The position numbers and the translations under genes are program-made. 64,000 nucleotides of DNA from contig JAXDJO010000017.1 in NCBI GenBank assembly GCA_034667525.1, positions 62,001-126,000 on the forward strand, given 5' to 3'. This document shows, in pieces, positions 58,901 through 64,000 of the stretch. Each line of letters begins with the position of its first letter. Position 1 is the first letter of the stretch. The notes under the pieces are model-generated. The model did no database searches and was not told the DNA's origin. It saw nothing but the letters and a program-made list of their open reading frames with translations. The DNA comes from DATAPE01 sp034667525. Its GTDB lineage: Bacteria > Actinomycetota > CADDZG01 > WHSQ01.

Positions 58901-59389
58901 GCCCAGGCTGCAGCAGGAGAGTCCTCGGTGTCCCTTCTGCTGATCGAGGAGCTGGCAGAAAGGAGCAGCCCGACCCCGAGCTGGCGCGCGCGCTTTTTGC
59001 CAGATGCCGTAAGGCTGCTCTGTTCCTCGGGCTCGGTGGAGGGGGCCCAAGAGTTGATGCTGCGTGACGATCAGGTGACAACCAGCCGCGACCGCCTCTC
59101 CGTTGCAACCGCGCGGGCCGTGCTCGCTGCCGCGCAGGAGCGATTCGAAGAGGCTGAAGTCATGTTCGAGGAAGTGGCTCACCGGTGGCAGAGCTACGGT
59201 GCGGCGTTTGAGCATGCGCAGGTGATGCTAGAGGGCGGCCGCTGCGCCCTGCTTGTCGATCACATCGAATCGTCCCGCACTTCCCTTCAGGAAGCGAAGG
59301 ACTGTTTCGCCCGCTTGCAGGCGATCACGGGCCAGCGTGAGGCGGATGAGGGCCTACGTGAGCTGCGGAAGAAAGAGCGGCAAACCTAG
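55940..59389 (+). CDS. Class III nucleotide cyclase - AAA ATPase - TPR regulatory protein
   Basis: An 1149-residue multidomain regulator. Zinc ribbon: Cys4/7/18/21 (CPNC ... CGFC). Class III cyclase domain about residues 36-200: first metal Asp45 in ALFVDIVGFTARS, Lys85 and second metal Asp89 in EKFIGDAVVGVFGAP, and the Asn/Arg motif GDVVNTASRL. So the catalytic set looks complete. An AAA/STAND ATPase follows, Walker A GEPGVGKSRLLVEF near 262, with LVFEDLHWADPATVEF. The C-terminal half is TPR-like helical repeats. Such proteins are common in actinobacteria; signals and targets are unknown. Starts 46 bases after DUF2236. Confidence 0.9.
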   Translation: MQVCPNCGEENPQRFRLCGFCGASLRPEAGDEGEERKVVSALFVDIVGFTARSHKADPEDVVAALAPYQARLRHEIERFGGLREKFIGDAVVGVFGAPIAHEDDAERAVRAALSIIDAIEELNRKDPSLDLAVRAAVNTGEGLVSLRAAHRAGEGIVTGDVVNTASRLQGVAPVGGVVVGELTYRSTKNSITYEELEPVTVKGKPEPVPVWRAIAPRSLITIDRVADASTPFVGRKYDLLALEALYSRALHENSVQLVTIVGEPGVGKSRLLVEFASFVEREPELVQWRQGRCLPYGEGITFWPLSEIIKAQAGILESDGIEQASSKLDSAIEEVIEDESEREWFKSRLAPLVGAKSSDETEIVDRGESFTAWRRFLEAEACRRPLILVFEDLHWADPATVEFIEHLVDWSDAIPLFVICVARPELYDNRPGWGGGKHNSNTIGLSPLSDEETARLIAQLVPEEKVSDEIRASLLERAGGNPLYAEEFARMLLESDFVTANGSSAPGAKQVPFPETLQALIAARLDGLSPAQKPILQDASVAGRSFWSGALCSIGGADESTVRQALHELTVKELVRPARTSSMESQDEYSFWHALIREVAYGQIPRVARFRKHWAMATWIEHITEDGAAERAELIVHHYRQALALARAAGAHEEIHLLEEGTRRFLVMAGDRAVPLDAAKSAGYYAEALDLLPSGDPARGEILVKASEVCGGLGRFEESKHYLTDALAEFRASGQLAQEGTALAKLAKSYRDSGDTERSRELMGEAIAILEQEGSPDDLAFAYVQRAGDQLFSGAPAEALLLTDRALRLAEDSSNPENEARALAVMGLARGELGDDSGIKDLRRALDITRDLGKPSWISNAYVALAYATWLSEGPAEAETLYKQAIEVGDRRGVTGDSMWARAESVWPLFDLGRWDDVLERTEDVVEWERTQGGSQLRAMTFPYKAAVLLHRGRVKEAVTLAESFLPLAREIGDLQVLVPGLAIASAAQAAAGESSVSLLLIEELAERSSPTPSWRARFLPDAVRLLCSSGSVEGAQELMLRDDQVTTSRDRLSVATARAVLAAAQERFEEAEVMFEEVAHRWQSYGAAFEHAQVMLEGGRCALLVDHIESSRTSLQEAKDCFARLQAITGQREADEGLRELRKKERQT

Positions 59390-59414
59390 GCGACTCCATA
59401 CCTACATGGGGTGC

Positions 59415-59612
59415 TCAGCTCTTCTTGGGGACTCGAACCGGATTCTTGCTGACGTCCGCCGCTTTGAGAGCGTGGATCTCCTTTTCGGCTTCCCCCTGGC
59501 TCGCGTATCCCTGCAGGTCAACGAAATCGTTAGCACCGTCTCCAAACTGCAAGCGGATCCCGAAAGTCTCGGTTTCACTGGTGAAGATGATGGGTGACCA
59601 GATCTTCGGCAA
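59415..59612 (-). CDS. Small protein of unknown function (65 residues)
   Basis: TTG at 59612 with AAGGAGA (six bases upstream) is a convincing start for a protein that begins MPKIWSPIIFTSETETFGIR and ends VRVPKKS. It is soluble, with a strand (IIFTSETETFGIRLQF) and a helix (SQGEAEKEIHALKAAD). The frame runs on upstream but that part is the shadow of the M15 peptidase gene. Family not recognised. Located in the 330-base gap between the convergent cyclase and M15 genes. Confidence 0.6.
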   Translation of the reverse strand: MPKIWSPIIFTSETETFGIRLQFGDGANDFVDLQGYASQGEAEKEIHALKAADVSKNPVRVPKKS

Positions 59613-59722
59613 AGAACTCTCCTTTCCTCTGGCGGTCAGAGCCCCCCATGAAAGAGCAGGAGGGGCCGTTTTGCAAGCATGTCTATCGACTGCCCGGGTC
59701 TCTGGTGGTGCGGCTCGGTGAT

Positions 59723-60625
59723 TCAGTGGCCATTCTGGGAGAAGTGCATCCAGTCCTTCAGCGAGGTCCAGTTTCCGCCCCAGCCCCAGCCGATCTTTGC
59801 GAAGGCGCCGGTCACGATGTCGCCGGGAAGGATCATCCCCGGCCGGCGCCAACCCCGGTTCCGGTAGGCCCGGGCGAGCTCGGGGGCCACGAGGTCGCCC
59901 CGAACGTATGGGTTCTGGAACGGGTTGATGTCGACGGCGAGACCGTACGAGTGCTGTGACCAAGTCGTGCCAAGGGTGACGTGACGGCACTCAAACGAGG
60001 AAGTGTCGTTGATATCACCGGTGGGAGCGGCGCGCTGTACTGGCAATGAAGTAACGCGCATCTCCTCGATCGGGAAATGAGCTTGGTACAGCTCTTTAAA
60101 AACAGTGATGATGTCCTTCACCACTGCGCGGTTGACGATCATTTCTCCCGTATGGCGCTCGTGGTCGAATCCCCAGAAAGGCATCGTGATGTAAGAAAGC
60201 TGTGCCAGGGGAACGGGGCACTTGGGTCGCCATGTCGACCGAGCCGCGACCGCCCTCGGTACGGGTCCGGTGTGGGCAACGAAACGCTTCGAGGTCGGCG
60301 GCGCAAGGAAGTCGATGGTTGCGAGGCGCCGATCCCGCAGGATGTGAGGGGTCGGCCCGACGACGCCGAACCCGTCCGGTCGTTTCGGCAGCACACGTTG
60401 TCCCAACCAAGAAGGTCTCCGAGTGACCCATTTGTTCTCCGCGACGAGTGAACGTTTGTGTCCGCCAGTGGGAGTGCGGTTGGTAGGAGCCGGAGCGGGT
60501 GTGGCGGAGGGGGATGCTCTGTGTTGTGATCGTTCGGATCCCGCCCGGACCGCCCCACCGCTGCACCCAGCACTGAATGCCAGGAGTGCCACTGCGACAG
60601 ATGCCTCCAATCGCCGGGATCTCAT
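59723..60625 (-). CDS. M15 (VanY-like) peptidoglycan D,D-carboxypeptidase, exported
   Basis: A 300-residue protein. A lipobox-like signal (SVAVALLAFSAGC, Cys21) and a Ser/Pro linker precede the M15 domain. Metal and catalytic motifs of M15_4: SSFECRHVTLGTTWSQHSYGLAVDINPFQNPY (the Ser-x-His-x-x-G-x-A-x-D pattern) and NWTSLKDWMHFSQ. It probably cleaves D-Ala-D-Ala ends or peptide cross-links in the wall. ATG 60625 is chosen to start directly at the signal peptide; the longer open frame adds 30 unlikely residues. Downstream of the cyclase-family gene on the same strand. Confidence 0.87.
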   Translation of the reverse strand: MRSRRLEASVAVALLAFSAGCSGGAVRAGSERSQHRASPSATPAPAPTNRTPTGGHKRSLVAENKWVTRRPSWLGQRVLPKRPDGFGVVGPTPHILRDRRLATIDFLAPPTSKRFVAHTGPVPRAVAARSTWRPKCPVPLAQLSYITMPFWGFDHERHTGEMIVNRAVVKDIITVFKELYQAHFPIEEMRVTSLPVQRAAPTGDINDTSSFECRHVTLGTTWSQHSYGLAVDINPFQNPYVRGDLVAPELARAYRNRGWRRPGMILPGDIVTGAFAKIGWGWGGNWTSLKDWMHFSQNGH

Positions 60626-60730
60626 CTCTGCGACGGTAGCGGAGCGTGCAGGTTGCAGCCCACACACCTCCCAGCCACGTTCCCGCGGAGCACCTCCAAT
60701 CTCTACCGATCGCAAGCTTCGAGCCGGCGG

Positions 60731-61411
60731 TTACATCGACTTCGCCGGACGAAGCAGTGCTCGTGCCGGAGCGCCGTCCGCGCCGATGACCAGGAGCGGG
60801 AGGCAGATCAGCTCGTAATCGCCAGGCTCGATGGCTTGAAGACGGAGGCCCTCGATGATCCATACCCCGGCCCCCAATAAGGCTTTATGGGTTGCAGCCC
60901 CGTCCCGCTTGTATCCCCCGACCGACAGATAATCGACCCCAACGGTCCGGACCTGGCGTTCGACGAGCAATTGCGCGGCTTCGTGAGAGAGGTAGACGAA
61001 GTCCTCCTTGAAGGACTGTGACCACCACTCCTCATCAGAGTTCCTGGTTCTGAAGATGATGCGGTCTTCGGGATCGAAGACCGCATCACGGATGGCATCC
61101 GGACGGATCGCTTCTCGATCGTCGATCTTGATCACGCGGGCTGTGCCGATCGTGGCATCCAGATCCATCCGATCCAGGCCGATCCCGTCATTGAGGAAGT
61201 GCACCGGCGCGTCCATGTGCGTGCCTGTGTGTGAACCCATGGACATTGCAGAAACGTTGGCGTTGTCCCCCTTCGAGATGTCCAGCATGCGCTCGATGCT
61301 GACCGGCGGGTTATCCGGCCAATGCACCATCCCGGTGTGCAGGGGAGCCGTGACATCTTTCCAGCCCCGCGCCAGCTCCTGGGCGTTCTGTTCTAGCGAT
61401 CCTTCGCTCAT
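60731..61411 (-). CDS. Cyclase family protein (kynurenine-formamidase-like metal hydrolase)
   Basis: A 226-residue protein of the Cyclase family (PF04199). The metal-binding motif SMGSHTGTHMDAPVHFLNDG is complete (H-x-G-T-H-x-D), and VTAPLHTGMVHWPDNPP, IIFRTRNSDEEWWSQSF and VGVDYLSVGGYKRDGAATHKALLGAG follow the family order. Members include kynurenine formamidase, isatin hydrolase and polyketide cyclases, so the substrate is open. ATG at 61411 is plausible. Lies 85 bases after the glucose dehydrogenase gene. Confidence 0.9.
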   Translation of the reverse strand: MSEGSLEQNAQELARGWKDVTAPLHTGMVHWPDNPPVSIERMLDISKGDNANVSAMSMGSHTGTHMDAPVHFLNDGIGLDRMDLDATIGTARVIKIDDREAIRPDAIRDAVFDPEDRIIFRTRNSDEEWWSQSFKEDFVYLSHEAAQLLVERQVRTVGVDYLSVGGYKRDGAATHKALLGAGVWIIEGLRLQAIEPGDYELICLPLLVIGADGAPARALLRPAKSM

Positions 61412-61495
61412 TCATAGCCTCCTTTTAGATCGGCTAGCGGCTGTGGCCCTCCTTGGAGAAGGTTGCATCCTCATCGCGCCCCAAGGCGTTAAGAC

Positions 61496-62596
61496 TCAGG
61501 ACGCAGCGACCTCCACGAACAGCTTGATGACCCCGTCTTTCCCCAGGAGCTCGAAGGCCCGCGGATAGTCGGCCAACCCATCGACTCGGTCGGTCAGGAG
61601 CTGCTCCAGCCACCCCGGCCATAAGGCTTGCGTCATCGTGAGGTCGCGCACGCCGGCCTCGAAGTGCTCCCGGTTGGCGTTGACCGTGCCGACCATCGCC
61701 TTGTTTCCCAGCACGAAGCTCAGGTTGATGGCATCTGCGGGCACTTCAACTTGGCGATCACCCCCCGTAACGCTGGAAACCACGAGCACGCCGTTCTTAC
61801 CCAATGCCTGCATGGCTTCAAAGACCAGTGGAGAGAATCCGGTGCATTCAAAGATGAGGTCCAGAGGGCCGGACTTAGCGGCGACGCTTGTCAGTGAGGT
61901 TTGCTTGGTGCTGATGTAGGTGGCGCCGAGCGCTCCGATCAGATCGGAGTTCAGGTAGGGCGCTTCGTCGAGGCCCAGTGTGAGTACGTCCAGACCGCGC
62001 AGCCGTAATCCCATCGTTGCGAGCAATCCGATGGTTCCTGCTCCCAGCACCGCGGCGCGCTTTGGTTCCCACACGCGCAGTCTTCGTTGTACCTCGTAGG
62101 CCTGAGTGATTCCCTTCTCGATGACGCTGGTGGGTTCCAGGAGAACGCCAAGTTTCCCGAGCGATCCCGGGATGTGTATCAGGCGGTCGGCCGCTTCTAC
62201 GTAATGCTCCGTCAGAAAGCCATGCACGAGGTTGATGCCGTGCTCGTGATACGTCTCATCGGTGGTCATGTCAGCCATGCCGAGTTGGTCGTAGATGCTC
62301 GAACCGGGCTGACGCACGATGGCCACCACCAGCTCACCGACGCGAGCCTCGGTGACGTTGGGCCCAACCTCTTGGACAACGCCGAGACCCTCGTGCCCCA
62401 TGATCAGGAAATCCGATCCGGGGGGCGGAGCTCCATACTCGCCCGCATTGATCTCGTGATCGGTGCCGTCCAGTCCAACGCGCAGGATCTTTACGAGTAC
62501 CCCGCGCCCACCCGGGACGTCCTCGACCGAGGGAGGATCCACATCGGTCAAATGGGCACTGTTCGCCTTGCGGGGGAACACCGCGATCGCCTTCAT
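61496..62596 (-). CDS. Glucose 1-dehydrogenase (zinc MDR family, haloarchaeal type)
   Basis: A 366-residue medium-chain dehydrogenase oxidising glucose with NAD(P)+. The zinc-site segment is VGLDGTDHEINAGEYG with Asp43 where most bacterial and crenarchaeal enzymes have Cys, as in haloarchaeal GlcDH; GHEGLG gives His68/Glu69. Substrate-side LLEPTSVIEKGITQAY and the nucleotide loop VLGAGTIGLLATMGLR, then FECTGF and a C-terminal LSFVLGNKAMVGTVNANREHFEAG are all family-typical. ATG 62596 has AGGAG before it; upstream frame is shadow. Overlaps the M24-like gene by four bases. Confidence 0.9.
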   Translation of the reverse strand: MKAIAVFPRKANSAHLTDVDPPSVEDVPGGRGVLVKILRVGLDGTDHEINAGEYGAPPPGSDFLIMGHEGLGVVQEVGPNVTEARVGELVVAIVRQPGSSIYDQLGMADMTTDETYHEHGINLVHGFLTEHYVEAADRLIHIPGSLGKLGVLLEPTSVIEKGITQAYEVQRRLRVWEPKRAAVLGAGTIGLLATMGLRLRGLDVLTLGLDEAPYLNSDLIGALGATYISTKQTSLTSVAAKSGPLDLIFECTGFSPLVFEAMQALGKNGVLVVSSVTGGDRQVEVPADAINLSFVLGNKAMVGTVNANREHFEAGVRDLTMTQALWPGWLEQLLTDRVDGLADYPRAFELLGKDGVIKLFVEVAAS

Positions 62597-63711
62597 CGTT
62601 CTCCTCTCACTAGCAAGGACGGCCTTTCTATCGAGGCCTGTTGGATCCGGGCCGGCTCCTCCGGCCATCCCGGGTCGCGCGTGAGGATCTCGAAGCCATC
62701 GTCCGAGATCAGGATCGTGTCTTCCGATTTGACGCTCGTTATTGAGGGATTCCACGCGAGCGCCTGATTGGATTTGAGACGGTAAGGCGATCCCGGGACT
62801 GCAAACATCTCGCGGCCTGCGTAACCGGTGAGACCTCCCTGATGGTGCAATCGCCATTCTTCCGGAAAGCCTTCCGCCGCGTACTGATCGATCTCATGGG
62901 CCATCACATCGCCAAGTGATCTTCCGGGCAAGCTTTCGGCTATGGCTCGCGCGTCGACCCGCGTCACGGCGGCGTGCCTTGCAGCGAGCTCGGTTGGGGG
63001 CGGGCGCAAGGAGACCATCCGGGTCAGCGAGGCGTGGAGACCATGACGGCGCCCGGTCAAGGCCACCAACAAGGTTCGTTCCAGCCGGTTGGCGGTGGGA
63101 AGAGGGTGACGGTATCTCGAGATGCGGTCGTCTGCGGCTACCAGGTTCACTAGTGGGAGGACGTCACGCTTCTCACATTCGAAGGCGAGGCGCGCTGCGA
63201 TGGCATGCTCCGACTGTCCAACCTCGGCGGTCCGGCAGGCGGCGGCGACACTGATGGCAGCATCTTTCCCGAGATCACGGTATCGGTCTCTCTCCTCCGA
63301 CCGGAGAACCCGTCGAAGCTCGAGGAACCCGTCGTCGACGGGGGAGAGATCTACCAGGGGAAGGTCGGTGGCGCATGCGGCCGGGTCGCACAGCTCGGGC
63401 AGCAGCTGGGCCAGCCCGTCCTGGTCCTGCCACGGATATTGCATGCCCTCGAGGGGCAACCCGGGCGCCTCCTCGGTCAGGAGACGCGCCAACTCGATGT
63501 TGGTCGTGATCAACACGGCAGCTTGCGGGGTCACCATTACGGAGGCAACACCCGCCTCGGTTCCGAGGGATACCTCGCTCCGGCCTCCGCCGGTGATCCA
63601 GGCGAAGTTCGCCTGCGACCGCAACACCACTCCGGACTTCCCGACGGTGTCGAGCCACGCGCGGATGTCCTCGAGTTTGCGTTCAACCTCCGCGACGCGA
63701 TCGTCATGCAC
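62593..63711 (-). CDS. M24 (creatinase/aminopeptidase-fold) protein lacking the canonical metal aspartates
   Basis: A 372-residue pita-bread-fold protein. The N domain (VLRSQANFAWITGGGRSEVS) and C domain (VAAACRTAEVGQSEHAIAARLAF, RLHHQGGLTGYAGREMFAVPGSPYRL, VKSEDTILISDDGFEILT) fit M24. Canonical members have D-L-G and S-D-x-T-R metal ligands; here the parallel segments read VALTGRRHGLHASLTRMV, with no aspartate. That suggests a metal-independent, creatinase-like or non-catalytic protein. GTG 63711 overlaps the GH15 stop by eight bases, so it is translationally coupled to that gene. Confidence 0.85.
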   Translation of the reverse strand: MHDDRVAEVERKLEDIRAWLDTVGKSGVVLRSQANFAWITGGGRSEVSLGTEAGVASVMVTPQAAVLITTNIELARLLTEEAPGLPLEGMQYPWQDQDGLAQLLPELCDPAACATDLPLVDLSPVDDGFLELRRVLRSEERDRYRDLGKDAAISVAAACRTAEVGQSEHAIAARLAFECEKRDVLPLVNLVAADDRISRYRHPLPTANRLERTLLVALTGRRHGLHASLTRMVSLRPPPTELAARHAAVTRVDARAIAESLPGRSLGDVMAHEIDQYAAEGFPEEWRLHHQGGLTGYAGREMFAVPGSPYRLKSNQALAWNPSITSVKSEDTILISDDGFEILTRDPGWPEEPARIQQASIERPSLLVRGER

Positions 63712-64000
63712 CGGGAACGACCTGACGCTCGGCCTGTGAGATCGCCCACGCGGCATTGACCAGACCGATGTGACTGAAGGCTTGAGGGAAATTCCCGAGC
63801 AACTCGCCCGACGTGGGATCGATCTCTTCAGCTAGGAGGCCAACGTCGGTGATGAAGGCGACGGCCCGTTCGAAGGTAGCCCTCGCATCGTCAACCTGAC
63901 CGGCAAGCGCCTGCGCTTGTGCCAGCCAGAACGTGCACAGCAGAAAAGTGCCTTCCTCGCCTTCCAAACCGTCGTGAGACTTGTACCGGAACACCAGTCC
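63704..64000 (-). CDS. Glycoside hydrolase family 15 (glucoamylase/trehalase-like), C-terminal part only
   Basis: The 3' end of a gene that begins outside the window. It encodes about 98 residues with the C-terminal GH15 pattern: GLEGEEGTFLLCTFWLAQAQALAG (the catalytic-base Glu region), ERAVAFITDVGLLAEEIDP, GELLGNFPQAFSHIGLVNAAW. Actinobacterial members split trehalose or act on glucans. It heads a minus-strand cluster with the M24-like gene and glucose dehydrogenase, so released glucose may feed the latter. Confidence 0.85.
   Translation of the reverse strand, partial: GLVFRYKSHDGLEGEEGTFLLCTFWLAQAQALAGQVDDARATFERAVAFITDVGLLAEEIDPTSGELLGNFPQAFSHIGLVNAAWAISQAERQVVPGA

Noticed and set aside
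1..64000. Prophage, transposase or integrase genes
   Set aside because: No such domain was found in any frame, although a possible att remnant lies behind the tRNA.

Overview
The window reads as a contig from an Actinomycetota bacterium, probably a deep-branching or uncultured lineage rather than a classical Streptomyces or Mycobacterium. The evidence is high GC content, GTG and TTG starts, the gene order mfd - foldase - mazG - eno - septum initiator - DUF501 - ppx, and the triplet histidine phosphatase (MSMEG_4193 type) - DUF3090 - SCO1664-type kinase-fold protein, which I know only from actinobacteria. An F420-type LLM oxidoreductase, a DivIVA-domain protein and two PspC-domain stress proteins agree. 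No tool was run, so placement is by gene content only.

Layout. 0-3.4 kb: DHFR-like reductase, GNAT acetyltransferase, and an acidic unknown protein coupled to a DivIVA-like protein. 3.5-15.8 kb: a mostly co-directional housekeeping block (mfd, PPIase lipoprotein, mazG, eno, ftsB-like, DUF501, ppx, acyl-CoA synthetase, phosphatase, DUF3090, SCO1664-type). 15.9-16.05 kb: a type-I tRNA with anticodon UAA and a displaced copy of its 3' end. 16-20.6 kb (minus strand): DUF1801, small membrane ORFs, a two-component system and a phospholipase C/acid phosphatase-like exoprotein. 20.7-25.0 kb: a seven-gene Mrp/Mbh-type cation antiporter module. 25.1-30.5 kb: a formate dehydrogenase operon whose catalytic subunit is interrupted by an in-frame TGA that is almost certainly selenocysteine, with a bSECIS hairpin right after it; then an Fe-S subunit, an NrfD-type membrane subunit and a 43-residue membrane peptide.

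30.5-42.3 kb: small membrane protein, DUF488, acyl-CoA ligase, MurJ, MsrA, 4-alpha-glucanotransferase, then a LiaFSR-like envelope-stress locus (PspC/LiaF-like protein divergent from a PspC-histidine kinase and a LuxR-type regulator) and a secreted phosphoesterase. 42.4-43.06 kb: a decayed YpfJ-type zinc peptidase fragment, a 25-codon ORF and a strong terminator. 43.07-55 kb: three-gene ABC exporter, amino acid permease, SGNH hydrolase, methylmalonate-semialdehyde dehydrogenase, two exported beta-propeller proteins, LLM oxidoreductase, sialidase-fold exoprotein. 55-64 kb: DUF2236 protein, class III cyclase/AAA/TPR regulator, and a minus-strand cluster running GH15 (cut by the window end) - M24-like - glucose dehydrogenase of haloarchaeal type - cyclase-family hydrolase - M15 peptidase.

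The most notable unit is 20.7-30.5 kb. A membrane module with the MbhA-H subunit set (one antiporter-like subunit, no large MrpA) lies directly upstream of and co-directional with a selenocysteine formate dehydrogenase. I infer a possible formate-driven, ion-coupled respiratory assembly; the sequence shows the adjacency and intact subunits but does not prove a physical complex.
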